A DNA stretch of 64,000 nt from Tetragonia tetragonoides (Eukaryota; Streptophyta; Magnoliopsida; Caryophyllales; Aizoaceae), in NCBI GenBank assembly GCA_038025085.1, contig CM076150.1, positions 2,638,001 through 2,702,000 on the forward strand. The letters are read 5' to 3'. Position 1 is the stretch's first letter. Each line of letters starts with the position of its first letter. Of the stretch, positions 10,796 through 22,884 are shown one piece after another. The notes beneath the pieces are model-generated. The model was not told the DNA's origin, did no database searches, and worked only from the letters and a program-made list of their open reading frames with translations. The translations under genes and the position numbers were made by a program.

Positions 10796-12089
10796 TTATA
10801 TTTTTGTACAGGATCATGTAAGACTTTAGATTTAGTTGGTAAAACTTGCCGAAATAGTGAAGAAGCTTACTGTTTGTATAATAATTATGCTTATAGAGTT
10901 GGATTTAGTATTAGGAAGGGCAAGCAAAGGCTTAAGGCTGGCACTGATGTGATTTCAATGAAGTTGTTTTATTGTTCGCGTAGTGGAGTGAAAGGTACTA
11001 AACGTAAGGATACTAGGTCTTACGCAAGGATTGATATTAGGACTGGATGTAAAGCTTTTGTAAAGTTTAATGTTGACTAAAATGGTGTTTGGACTTGCAC
11101 TAGGCATGAAGTTGAGCATAATCATTCTTTGTGTCCATCAACTAAAAGGCATCTTCTTCGTTCTCAAAGAGGAGTAACAAATAATGATATGATGTTTCTT
11201 TTGTTGTTGAAGAAAAGCAGTGTCCCTATTGCTCACGGAATTAGGTTGCTTAAGAAGCAAAGTGTTGGTTCTCCATATCTTTCATTCACATGTAGGGATG
11301 CGTATAATCATCTTGCTCAACATAATAGGATGAATTTTGATGGTAGCGACTCAAACACTTTAATAGCAATCTTTAGGAGACGTAAAAGCAATGAGGAAGA
11401 TTTTTTTCTTTGATATTGAAGTTGATGCTGATTCAAGGCTTTGTAGTTTGTTTTCGAGAGATGGAAAAATGAAGAAAGCATATGATTTGTTTGGAGATTT
11501 GGTAGTGCATGATACTACGTATCGCACTAACAAATACAATATGATTTGTGGGTCATTTGTTGCCATGAATGAACATGGCTCGAATATTATGTTTGGGTGT
11601 GGGTTGCTTTTGAATGAGAGGACGAAATCGTTTGTATGGTTGTCTGACACTTTCTTAACCTCAATGGGAGGAAAACATCCTGTGATATTCATGACGGATC
11701 AATTTGGAGCAATGGCAGCTGCTATTGAAGAAGTTTTTCCTAATTCAAGACATCGTCTTTGTATATGGCATATTGGTGAAAATTCTAAGAAGAATATCCA
11801 AGATTTAAGGAATCAGGAAAGGTTTGTTGATCTGTTTAACTATGTTCTGAAGTACACTGATTCAAGATAAGTGGACTAGGTATGTTTAAACGAAACTGAT
11901 TTTTGTTATATCTTGCTTTTTTTTTGTGATGCTACTGTATATTTTCATAGATAGTAACTCGATAGTGCATTTTCATTTTCACAATTTACTTCTTCTGATG
12001 CATATGTTTCATAGACAGTAACATGCGTGATGTTTGGCTTGGTTTGTTCTGACACAAAACAGTTTTGCATCTGTTCTTTGGTTGTGTGT

Positions 12090-12660
12090 ATCACTTCCAG
12101 ATTGCTATAGTTCATCAACTTGTCAGCTAGTTCATAGTCACCTATGCTATAGTTCATATGCTTTCAACCTATAGTTCATATAGAGTATGTTGTTTTGTTC
12201 ATACACATTATTCTGATAGTTCATTGGACAGTCTCTTGATATTAAGAGTTGTTTGGTTCATACAGAGTGTCCTGATAGTTCATAACTAGTCTTTACATAG
12301 TTCATTCTCTTAAAATTTTATCATTTTTATACAGTCTCTCCTGATAGTTCATACACAATAGATTTATAGTTCATTCATATCTGTCTAATAGTTCTTTCAC
12401 ATCTGTCTGATTAGTTCATACACAGCAGGAGACTTGTAGTTCATACACATGAGACTGATAGTTCATACACATGAGACTATTAGTTCATACACAGCAGACT
12501 GGTAGTTCATACACATTAGACTGTTGATGAACATAAGACTGTTTTTATTATAAAGCTTATTTTATTTTTATGGTTCAACATATTACTTTTTATGGTTCAT
12601 CTCTCTTTGCTGCTATTTCATTGTTCTGGTTCATTTTCTGTTTGCTGTTAGTTCATCAAA
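12090..12660 (+). repeat. TTCAT-repeat array 2 (transposase intron)
   Basis: About twenty gttcat motifs in about 440 bp, with recurrent units such as gatagttcatacacatgaga. All are in the same orientation. It fills the second large intron of the transposase gene. Confidence 0.85.
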
Positions 12661-13949
12661 TAGCTCTATGTTTATTATTGTTTTTATTTTTCAGGTTGGT
12701 TTCTAAATATAAATGTCACAACAATTCCTGGTTCCAAAAGTTATATTTAGTTAGAGAGAAGTGGTGTCCAGCATTCAATAAAGATTATTTCTCTGGTGGT
12801 ATATTATCTTCTCAACGGAGTGAAAGTACTAATCATTCATTGAATGATAGCGTTCACAAGACAACTGGACTTTATGCTTTCTTTGGTGCATTTACTGATA
12901 TTGTTTCTGAATGGAGGAGTAAAGAAACTGATGAAGATTTTCGATGCTGGCAAGGTTTACCTGAGATGGCCATTAGTTCTGCCAAGCTTCTTTCACATGC
13001 ATGGCAGATTTATACAATTCAGATTTATATTCTTTTTGAAGATCAGTTCATGAAGGGCACTGCATGCCATCAGGTTTGGGTGAAGTCTGAGAATAATATC
13101 ACCACTTTCCATGTTTGGATTTCAGATGTTGATATCATAAAGCATGAAGTTCAATTCAATGAACTAAATCATTCCATTTACTGCACCTGCAAGCTTATTT
13201 CAGAGTGAGGGTATTTGTGTTGCCATTGTTTGCGGATTTTCAATATAAACTGTGTGGAGTCAATACATGAGTCTACATCAGTCAGAGATGGTTGAAGAAG
13301 AAAGAAACCGAAAGTGAAGTTGTTGATATGAAAACTATTTCATCATTGGATAGAGGTATTCAATCTGGTTCTGTTTGGAGGACACATATGGTTGGGAAGT
13401 TTGTTACGTTGCTGTCAGCATCTCAAGATAATATCAAAGCTCAAGGTTATTGTGAAGAAACTTTCAATTCAGTCAAAGAGAATGTGATTAATGAAGTTGG
13501 TCCAATCTTTTTCAAAGAAATAATTTCTAAAGGCCTTCGCGCTGATTGCAGTGTTCAAAACCCGAGTGGTAGAAGAGAAAAAGATGACGATAATAGAGGG
13601 AAGGTCGGTATACTTGAGAAGAAGTATAAGCAAACTCGAGCACGCAAGAGGAATGTTTTGAAAAATGTTTTGCGAACAAAGAAGGCTGTGAAGTCAACAT
13701 TGAGTCCAAATGTATCTCCATTGCTTCAAGAGTATCTTGTTCATCCTTCTGATGGTGGTTCTGAATTTATGCATGGCTGTAGTGCTAGTTCGAGGCCTCT
13801 GCCAAATCCAGTTGTCAACTGCTAGTTTTTTTTTCATTAGGTTTATACTTCTGAATTTATTACAGGAAGAGGATATGATGTTTTTGGAATTTTTGTAGAT
13901 CAGATAAAAGTTTCTTTTTTTTTTTTCTTTTCTGAGTAAGAACAGTTTG

Positions 13950-14880
13950 TCACAGTAATAGTTCATTCAAATTCTGTTGATAGTTCATAGAGGTTCTCTT
14001 TATAGTTCATACAGTTCATTATTTTTTATAGTCTTTCCTGATAATTCATTCACAGACTGTCTGATAGTTCATTCAATTGTTTGATTAGTTCATACAGATT
14101 ATCCTGATATTGAGTTTTGTTTTGGTTCATACATAGTGTCCTGATAGTTCATTCTCAGACTGTCTGATAGTTCATTCACAAATGTCTGATTAGTTCATAC
14201 AGATTCTCCTGATGTTGAGTTTTGTTTGGTTCATACATAGTGTCCTGATAGTTCATGAGCTGTCTGCACATAGTTCATTTTCTAAAAGTTCATCATTTTT
14301 TATAGTCTTTGTTGATAATTCATTCACAGACTGTCTGATAGTTCATTCAATTGTTTGATTAGTTCATACAGATTCTCCTGATATTGAGTTTTGTTTTGGT
14401 TCATACATAGTGTCCTGATAGTTCATTCACAGCTGTGTGATAGTTCATTCACAAATGTCTGATTAGTTCATACAGATTCTCCTGATATTGAGTTTTTGTT
14501 TGGTTCATACATAGTGTCCTGATAGTTCATGTGTTGTCTGCACATAGTGCACACAGTTCATGTGCTTTCTGCACAAGTTCATTTTCTAAAAGTTCATCAT
14601 TTTTTTAGTCTTTCCTAATAGTTCATACAAATAGATTGATAGTTCATTCACAGACTGTCTGATAGTTCATTCATAGACTGTCTGATAGTTCATTTACAGA
14701 CTGTGTGATAGTTCATGCACAGCAGCAGACTTATAGTTCATTCACATAACAGACTGATAGCTCATACATAAAGCATGAAAAGCTGTTATTGAACTATCTA
14801 GTATAAAAGCTATTAAAGCATTAAGAAAAAAATTCATTTTATATATACATCAACATCATAGTTCATACACATTGTTAAGT
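13950..14880 (+). repeat. TTCAT-repeat array 3 (between the convergent genes)
   Basis: A dense array between the 3' ends of the transposase and Ulp1-like genes. Higher-order repeats of about 190-250 bp are visible: the block tgttttggttcatacatagtg ... ctgatagttcattcac recurs several times (about 14110, 14220, 14390, 14500). Confidence 0.85.
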
Positions 14881-15604
14881 AAAGACAATTATGTAAAAAA
14901 AGTTGTCTTTTAAGATTGAATACAAATATTTTCAAATAAACTATCTAAGCTTTAGAATCTTGCTTTCTTCTTCTCTTCATCATATCTCTTGCTCCTTTCA
15001 GCACTTTCTGTATTCATTCACTTCACTCATCAGCAATCTTGTGCAATATTTTGTTCTCAGGATCAACAACGCCATATCCTGTAAATGAGCATGGAAGTCA
15101 TAAAAAGAGCATGAAACTTGAAATAATAAATTTAAAAATGTAATAACCTTACATCTTCCTTTGTTAGGCCAGACTTCCATTTTTTGACATCCCCCTGGTA
15201 TGTTTCCATATGCCTCATGCAGTAAATGCCACAATCAATGTAGTTTGTTTCATTTTGCTATGGCATTTTGATAAGATGTTGCTTGAAGTCAAATGTGTCT
15301 TCGCCCTTTTGAATCCCTTGCTCTAACAAGAATTGTCCATAAGAATTTGCCTTCATGTACGTCATTTTGAAACAAAAATCATGTTAGAAGATAAATAAGA
15401 AAAGAAAATTTACTGTATTTATCACAAAGAAATATCTTACCAAATCCTTTGCACATGTTTGATATTTATCTTCTGGCTTCAAATCAGGTGGGAGTGGTCT
15501 GTTGTCAATTATTTCATAGCATTTTCTCTTAAAATTTATACAGACTAAGAAGATATGTTCACTTTTGCATACAGGGAAGAACACCTGTGTAATATCATAG
15601 TAAA

Positions 15605-16215
15605 ATATCAAATGTTCATACTCATTATCTTATAGTTCATATACACTGATTAGTTCATTAGTTCATACATGCTCTCCTTATAGTTCATTCACTAACAGTC
15701 TCATAGTTCATACACAGAAAGATGATAGTTTCATTCAAAGCAGACTGATAATACATTCACGGAAGACATAGTTCATGCATTTACCTACTGATAGTTCATT
15801 TCAAAGCAGACTGATAGTTCATTCACAGAAGAATGATAGTTCATGCATTATCTAGTCATAGTTCATTCACAAAACAGTATCATAGTACATAAACAAAAGA
15901 ATAATAGTTCATACACAGAAGAAGGATAGTTCATTCAAAGCAGACTGATAGTTCATTCACAAAAAGACTGATAGTTCATTCACAAAAAGACTGACAGTTC
16001 ATATAAAGCAGACTGATAGTTCATTCACAAAAAGAAGACTGATAGTTCATACTCATATTCTTGTAGTTCATAAACTATTAAAATACCCCACAAGTCTGAA
16101 ACTGTTAGTCTCAATCTCCTTATAGGTCATATTTATTCTGCTGATAGTTCATAGTCATTTTTTCTGGTAGTTCATAAGCTATTAAAGTATGCGCAAGTCT
16201 TGAAATTGAAAGTTC
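15605..16215 (+). repeat. TTCAT-repeat array 4 (Ulp1-like intron)
   Basis: Recurrent gatagttcattcacaaaaaga and agcagactgatagttcattc units. Motif orientation is plus although the host gene is on the minus strand. Confidence 0.85.
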
Positions 16216-17834
16216 ATTAAAATTCTAGAGATGTATTTTCGAGTACTTACAAGTTCAAGTCCGGGTAACCATTGTATTCTAACTCTATTTCAATCCTGTC
16301 GACAAACTTGTCATATGCTGTTAATGGCTTATCTGCCTTCATTTGGATCACTGTGGCATCTAACATGACCTGTCATACATAGAAGCAGTGGCTACACATT
16401 AGGTTTTCAGTATCAGTGTTCATAAAACCATATCTACTTGTTCATAAGTTCAATTGTACTTACATGTAAGTAAGTTGAGAAGAAAAGATGGTATGGGTTT
16501 GAGACTCCACGTTTCCTGTTTTTGAATTAAATTCAGTCTCAAAGCCCACATGTCAATTATATCAGTGCCAATGTTTTGGCCAAACTGAAAGGTCTTCATA
16601 TATTCTCTTGTAATGTCCAAATGCTTGTGTTGGAATATGGATTCCCTGGAGAGAAACATCATATGTTTAGATTATAAAGAACTGGAATCATTGCATTATG
16701 TTTTTAGAACAACTTACTTATCGCTATGGTTCGGATCATTGTCAACAAAGACGAACTCTGTGATCAATCTGTCCTTGCTGGTGACACTTTCCAAGGTTTT
16801 GCCTTCCTTGCTTGTCCAAAAAGGAGAACGCGAAGCTGGGGGAAGATTCTTCGGGTTTCTCTTTGGACGAACATGTACTTCAACTTCATCTTGACTTTCA
16901 TCATCAGAGTATTCAACAGTACTTGAAAAATAGAAAAATTGAGTAATGTCACAGAGTGTTTCTAAGACGAATGAGATTTTTAGGAATAATTATGTAAATT
17001 GTGAAGTTAAAATTTGAACATACTCATTGTCGTCATCCTTTTCACTAGAATCCCCTTGTGTTGTTGGCATTGGAGTCGGAGTCCGGAATTCATCATCTTG
17101 TGATTCAGCATTATCATCAATTTCCTTTCTTTCCGGAGTCTTTTCTCTGTATTCCCTTGCAATTCCACTGACTAGGTTAGGAGGTGTTGGTGTCAAACCT
17201 AGAGAAAAGGATGGAAATTCTGGTCCTTTGTCATTTGATTGCTGAATCTCCGTCACACGCTTCCTTCTAGTGTATGTAATCATAATCTTAGGTGAACTTT
17301 CAACACTCTTCCCCTTTTGTTCCGCAGTAATCGGTGTTTTTTCTGCCTCCACAGTGGTTGTTCTTTCACTGTTGTTCCCTCTTTCCTCAGTTGAGATCGG
17401 TTGTGATTGTTTTGGTATTTTCACTTTGAATTTCAGAGATGGTCTTGATTTTTCGCTGTCAGTTTCTGTTCTCTCTGAACTCCTCGTTTCCAAACTAACC
17501 GGTTCATGTGACAATGCACCTCCCTCTGCAGAACATACATTTCTTGTTGTTTCTGAACTTTTCTCTTGTGCACGGAGCACATTGTCTCTTGCATTCTGCT
17601 CTACAGTCGGTTGTTGTCCTTCTTTTGTGACACTTGCTGAATTTCTAGCTGTTGTCTTTGAAGCACATTTGAAACCACTATCAAATGCCTTTTGACACGT
17701 TGTTACAGCTTCCTCCATTAACGGATGATTATAAAAATCATCACCATTGAACCAATCTTGACCAACATTAGTGTCCCCTTGTTTTGGATCAGAAAAGAAC
17801 TCTGCAAACCTGTTAGTTTAATTTTTAATATAAA

Positions 17835-18360
17835 GTTTTAGTTCATTAATGAGTGAAGAAAGGAAATGAACAGTTCATAGACTAGAAAGCAAAATGTTCA
17901 TTACCATAGATCATTAAATAGAAAGGTTCATTCACAAAAAACTCATAGTTCATAGCCAGGAAATCATAGTTCATATACAAAAAGCCAAGAGTTCTCACAG
18001 AAAACTCATAGTTCCAAGCCAGGAAATCATAGTTCATATATAAAAAGCCAAGAGTTCATTCACAGAAAACTCATAGTTCATATAAAAAAAGCCAAGAATT
18101 AATTCAAAGAAAACTCATAGTTCATATACAGAGAACCAATAGTTCATATACAAGCCAATAGTTCATGCTCATAGTTCAAATACAAAAATAGTATTTTTCA
18201 TATACAGAAAGTCAATAGTCATAGCCAAGAAACTCATACTTTTCATATACAGAAATACAATAGTTCATTCACTTAAAACTCATAGTTCATTCCGAGGAAA
18301 CTCAATAGTTCTGAATTATACAGAAAACCAATAGGTCATAATCAATTTTTGTTCATCGAA
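17835..18360 (+). repeat. TTCAT-repeat array 5 (Ulp1-like intron)
   Basis: A variant unit, aaaactcatagttcatatac(a)gaaagcc, repeated at about 30-60 bp in the intron between the disordered exon and the upstream small exon. Confidence 0.8.
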
Positions 18361-19850
18361 CCTGTTGAATGTGTTATTCAGGGTAGGCACTGCTACATGA
18401 TTATTTCCGGCATCCTTCATTAACTGTTGTAGCTCAACGACACACCCTACCATTGTCTTCAGTACAGAACTGAACCTCTGAGCATAATCCTACAAAAAAA
18501 TTTAATCTTATTCAAATCAATTTATTTTACTTTTTCATTTATGAAATGACAAAATTAATAACAATAATATGAATTTCACCTCACTCATAGCATTCTTTAA
18601 TGCACTTGCACTTGTACTTGCAACGTTTTCAGTTTTTTTTGGGTAATCATTTTCCATTGGCATCCATTCTATTAATTTACCTTTACCAAAGCCTGAAACA
18701 CCCTCCTTATTATCTAGTCTCTCTTTTATTTTTGCCTTGTCCCACGCACGAATTGCTGGGAATACTGGCTGAGCTTTGGGATCCGGGAGTCCATAATGCA
18801 TCCTCTCGAAATAAAAAACCTGCACAAAAGCACAAAATTGGCTTTTAGTTGAAATAGTTCATTATGCTTTATATTATTCTTCATACGGGGTATGATGACA
18901 GTTCATGCCCAGCCTGTATGAACTATGAATTCAGAGAAGCAATATAAAAGTTTCCAGAAATACTTACCATAAGAAATACAACAGAACGAGTGAACCATGT
19001 TGAACGTGTAGGTGCTTGACGGACTTTCTTCCACTCTGTTACAACCTCAATCAATCTGTTGAATGTGTAGGTGCACCAATCATAGTTTTTGATGTCTTCA
19101 ACATCCAGAATTGATCGAAGGATTCTGTATTTGCACCTTCTATTTTTGTGTCCATTCATGAGACAATTGTCAAGATAAACAACGAAGTCTCTCTTGAACT
19201 CCTCTCCATAGTCACCCCTCTTTCTGATTTCTTCTCCCATTTTAGACACTATTGGATTCAGGTTCTGAGCACCCCATCTTGTTTTCCACCTCTGAACCAA
19301 GTTTTTGTACTCTCTTGTTTCATCATCATTTCCATCAATCACTTGTTTGTCTCCATACGGCAAATCAGTACCCTCCAAATATCATAAGGTGTGACACTTA
19401 GCTCTTCTTTTTGGAATTGTATAGTAATTCTTCCTGGTTCAAAATTATCAGCAAGGAACCTCAATAGTTTTCCATTACATTCATTGAAGTTCAGGTGTAG
19501 AATACCTCCAAACCCTATCTCCCTAATTGCTTCTTGTTGTCCAGGGTTCAATTTTTTAATCATATCAAACAAACTGGCTGGAGACATCCTTGTAGGGAGA
19601 TTGCCAATGTCTTTATTCACTTTTGGCCGTGCATCTTGATTTTCACCGACAAGTTGATTCTCTTCTTCTCTTGGTTTAATTCTATTGCTCTGTGTTTGGC
19701 AGCTCATCTTGTGATTCTGAGATATGTTGCGCTGTTTGAAGCTAATCGTCGTCTGCTTCTTCTGAATTATGATGCACTGTGTCCTCCAAATGTGACTGAG
19801 GCTGCCGTTCTTGTGCTTCTGAAATCTGTTCAGCTGTTTCAAGCTGATTG

Positions 19851-20000
19851 TCTTCTTCTTCTTCTTCTTCTTCTTCTTCTTCTTCTTCTTCTTCTTCTTC
19901 TTCTTCTTCTTCTTCTTCTTCTTCTTCTTCTTCTTCTTCTTCTTCTTCTTCTTCTTCTTCTTCTTCTTCTTCTTCTTCTTCTTCTTCTTCTTCTTCTTCT
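19851..20000 (-). repeat. (GAA)50 microsatellite coding poly-glutamate
   Basis: 150 bp of pure CTT on the plus strand, read as about 50 consecutive Glu codons in the Ulp1-like gene. The long plus-strand Leu and Ser ORFs over it are shadows. Confidence 0.95.
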
Positions 20001-20339
20001 GTATTTTGTTGCTCTGTGACCTCTGTGTGTGGCTGATTATATTCTATCCTCGACTCATCTTCTTTCTCCACCTCTACATTATCCACACACAGCTTTTTAG
20101 ATGATGGTGAGCAAGAAATGTCCTGGTCACTATCATCACCACTTTCAATTGTTTCAAATCTATTCCTTTTAGCTACACTTTTCACCCTGGGAGTCTTTTT
20201 CTTGACAATCAATGATGCATTCCCCTCTTCTTGAATCTTAAGTTGTTCTTCATTTTTTTGCTGACTTGTATCTTGCTGACTTGTATCTTGCTGACTTGTT
20301 CTTGTCTGAATTAAACATATCATAAATATGCCACTGATA

Positions 20340-21560
20340 AACTCTATGATTTATCTACTTATAGTTCATTTCAAAGCAGACTGATAGTTCATTCACAGAA
20401 GAATGATAGTTCATGCATTATCTAGTCATAGTTCATTCACAGAACAATGACAGTTCATGCATTATCTAGTCATAGTTCATTCACAGTATGATAGTACATA
20501 AACATGTGCATACATAGGTTCATTTACATACAGAGAATGATTTTAGCACTTTTAAAAGTATGTTATAGCAAAGGTATTAAAGTACGAAGAGATATATACA
20601 CAAAACTAATAGATCAAATACAGATAGCCAGTAGTTCATACAGAGAATTCATACATCATATACAGAAAGCCAAAAATTTTCCACACAGAAAGGTAATAGT
20701 TAATTACTAGAGAAACTCATAGTTCACCTACAGAACCCTAATAGTTCATATGCATAAGACTCATTGTTCATTTACAGAAAGACAATAGTTCATACAAAGG
20801 TTCATTTACAGAAGGAAAATAGTTTGTTTACAGAAAATCAATAGTTCACTTAGAGAACCCTTAAAGTTCATATTCATAAGACTCATAGTTCATACACAGG
20901 TTCATAAACAGAAGGACAATAGCTCATACAGAGATTCATATGCAAAAGTAAAATAGTTCATTCACAGAAAATCAATTCTTCATATTCAGAACCCTAATCG
21001 TTCATATTCAGAAACCTAATAGTTCATATCCATAAGACTCATAGTTCATAAACAGAAGGACAATAGCTCATACACTGATTCATATACAATAGTAAAATAG
21101 TCCACCTACAGAACCATAATAGTTCATATTCATGAGACTCATAGTTCATATTCATAGGACTCATAGTTCATACACATGTTCATTTACAGAAGGACAATAG
21201 CTCATACACTTATTCGTATACAAAGTTAAATAGTTCACCAACGGAACCATAATAGTTCATATTCATGAGACTCATAGTTCATATTCATAGGACTCATAGT
21301 TCATACACATGTTCATTTACAGAAGGACAATAGCTCATTCACAGAAATCAATAGTTCACATTCAGAAACCTAATAGTTCATATCCATGAGACTCATAGTT
21401 CATATTCATAAGACTCATATTTCATACACATGTTCATTTACAGAAGGACAATAGCTCATTCACAGATTTCAATAGTTCACATTCAGAAACCTAATAGTTC
21501 ATATCCATAAGACTTATAGTTCATATTTATAAGACTCATAAGTTCATCCTAAGTCAATAG
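20340..21560 (+). repeat. TTCAT-repeat array 6 (first intron of Ulp1-like gene)
   Basis: The longest array, filling almost all of the predicted 1.46-kb first intron. Higher-order units of about 100-130 bp are visible (ttcatttacagaaggacaatagctcat ... aagactcatagttcata), repeated from about 20870 to 21540 with few changes. Confidence 0.85.
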
Positions 21561-22166
21561 CCTTTAATAAGTGAATATGCTGATTAACAAAGGTTTTTCA
21601 GATATTTTGGTGATTCAAACTCAGTAAAAAACAGATATGAAATGATGTTGAAGAAATGAACAATGAACTAACCCTAATTTCACAGAACATTCAAATTTCA
21701 TTTTTATAGTTCTATAATTATTTAACAATCTCTAAAATGAAGAAAAGTTTTATAATCTCTTACCTTAATCCTCATGTTTCTGCTCTTTAAATTTCTTCAA
21801 TATCGAAACTAATTACTGGAATGAAATGGAGAAAATGTATAAATTTAACAACACAATTATTCTACTTAAAGAATCATAATCGCAAAAGTTAATTCGAAAC
21901 ACTTGCATGATTTTTACCTGTATCTGAATGATCGAAACCGAGATTGAGAGAGATTGAGTCAGTTTTTAATTTTTGTGAGAGATTGTATGAGAAATTCAGT
22001 GACAATTTGAGTCAGTTTTCGCGTTTTTGAAACCGTTCTTTTTTTTTTTTTTTAAAGTTATGCGTGGGCTGGCAAGACGCGGAAGAGAGAGAATTTCAGG
22101 TTGGGCTTTGGGCTTGCAAGCGGAGTCAATTCCGCCTTGTATAAAAAGCGCTTGGTCTGGGCCTGA

Positions 22167-22187
22167 GTCCATTCAAGTTGGATGGAC
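22167..22187. repeat. Subterminal palindrome, right MULE end
   Basis: Counterpart of the left palindrome, 22 bp from the element end. Confidence 0.8.
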
Positions 22188-22209
22188 GCAGGTCCAGCCA
22201 ATACGGATT

Positions 22210-22231
22210 GGATTTTATGGGACGGAGGGAG
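22210..22231 (+). mobile_element. Stowaway-type MITE, right terminus
   Basis: The duplicated ggattttat followed by gggacggagggag and TA. It completes the Stowaway MITE begun at 9465. Confidence 0.9.
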
Positions 22232-22654
22232 TATAATATAAATGGTCTTCGTTTGCATTTGCACGCTAACTAGGAATCAAATGCTCTTCTTCGTTATACA
22301 GCAAAGGCATTAGAAAGGAATCATATACTCTTATCCCTCTTAAAGAAAAACAAATAGCAAGGAATAAAATTCAAATGCTTTTCTTACTTTAAGCGATTAT
22401 TTAATCAGTTGGTTTCTCCACCAACTACATAACAGTAATTCTTTTGGAAGCAATTTACCAATTATTATAGGTTTGTCAACCTTCAACAGGTATGCACACT
22501 TTCTATTGGACCTACTTATTTATTTTATTAAGGTTCATAATTTATTGGTTTTTCATTCATTTGTCTTTTTATAAGGATGCCCACCTATTGTAGGTTGGTA
22601 TCTCATAGCTATTTTTTTATAACTTTTTTGAAGTTTACTGTACTCATTACTTAG

Positions 22655-22870
22655 TTTTTTTTGATACGAGGAATCCTCAGCCACTACTCTTCGAGTGTGT
22701 ACCGGATAAACCCCGAGTGTATGCAATAGCCTGCAAACTACACACACCAGGCAAGCCAACAAGATAAATCTTGTAGACAGGCTCAGCAAAGAGGCCTAGT
22801 AGGAATTGAACCCATGACCTTTGTCATGAAATATCAACCCCACGACCAACTCCACTACCCTTTTCAGGAC
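22655..22870 (-). mobile_element. tRNA-derived SINE
   Basis: Minus-strand SINE with an A-box-like tagtggagttggtcgtg and B-box-like gggttcaattcc, ending in a T run on the plus strand. The 14-15-bp target duplication GTACTCATTACTTA(G) lies at 22640-22654 and 22871-22884. A relative is at 53742-53957. Confidence 0.8.
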
Positions 22871-22884
22871 GTACTCATTACTTA

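Larger units (their letters stand above)
10006..13825 (+). pseudogene. FAR1-type MULE transposase gene, decayed
   Basis: Would bind the element ends and catalyse cut-and-paste transposition. Exon 1 starts MDDETQICEK at 10006 and hits a stop. Exon 2 (from about 10812, after tgtacag) encodes a FAR1-type WRKY-GCM1 DNA-binding domain (GKTCRNSEEAYCLYNNYA). The MULE DDE domain follows: first Asp in VVHDTTYRTN (about 11511), second Asp in IFMTDQFG (about 11697), C-x-x-H in LCIWHI, and the Glu probably in SQRSESTN (about 12822). A SWIM zinc finger is visible near 13180-13230 (CTC...CCH). A Lys/Arg-rich tail ends at 13825. Lesions: stop in exon 1, TAA at 11078-11080, a T-run insertion frameshift near 11400, and TGA near 13206. 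The introns at 10140-10812 and 11870-12690 are filled with ttcat repeats. Confidence 0.85.
14998..21775 (-). pseudogene. Ulp1 (C48) cysteine-protease-like gene carried by the MULE
   Basis: Predicted deSUMOylase-like gene of at least ten exons. A 12-nt first exon (ATGAGGATTAAG, 21775-21764) ends in GTAAGAG and joins in phase to 20305. Next come a polar region with a poly-Glu run, then the conserved N-domain of plant Ulp1-like TE proteins (TRMSPASLFDMIKKLNPGQQ, 19600-19540; NYDWCTYTFNRLIEV, about 19070; VFYFERM, about 18815), and a long disordered exon (17810-17000) with FSLGLTPTPP. The protease part follows: WALRLN (about 16540), His in CKSEHIFLVCIN and Asp in YEIIDNR (about 15500), Cys in DCGIYCMRHMETY (about 15220), and the tail LRTKYCTRLLMSEVNEYRKC. 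The H-D-C triad is visible. A TAG about 25 nt before the catalytic block and stop/frame changes near 19745 make it a pseudogene. Introns are full of TTCAT repeats. Confidence 0.8.
9710..22209. mobile_element. 12.5-kb MULE with transposase and Ulp1-like genes
   Basis: Boundaries are fixed by a perfect 9-bp target duplication, GGATTTTAT (9701-9709 and 22210-22218), within a Stowaway MITE whose two halves rejoin exactly. Nine-bp duplications are diagnostic of Mutator-like elements. The terminal regions form imperfect inverted repeats; both carry GGACCT(aa/gc)GTCCAT followed by a near-palindrome (9734-9754 and 22167-22187). Cargo: a FAR1-type MULE transposase gene (plus, 10006-13825) and an Ulp1/C48 protease-like gene (minus, 14998-21775), convergent. 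MULEs carrying Ulp1-like genes (Kaonashi/KI-MULE type) are established in plants. Both genes here are mutated, so this copy is probably non-autonomous. Confidence 0.9.

Noticed and set aside
19534..20036. Plus-strand ORFs with long poly-Leu and poly-Ser
   Set aside because: Out-of-frame or antisense readings of the (CTT)50 microsatellite; the supported gene is on the minus strand.
10195..21560. CRISPR-like regular repeats with spacers
   Set aside because: The locus is plant nuclear DNA within a MULE; spacers are themselves similar and irregular in length, and no cas genes are possible.
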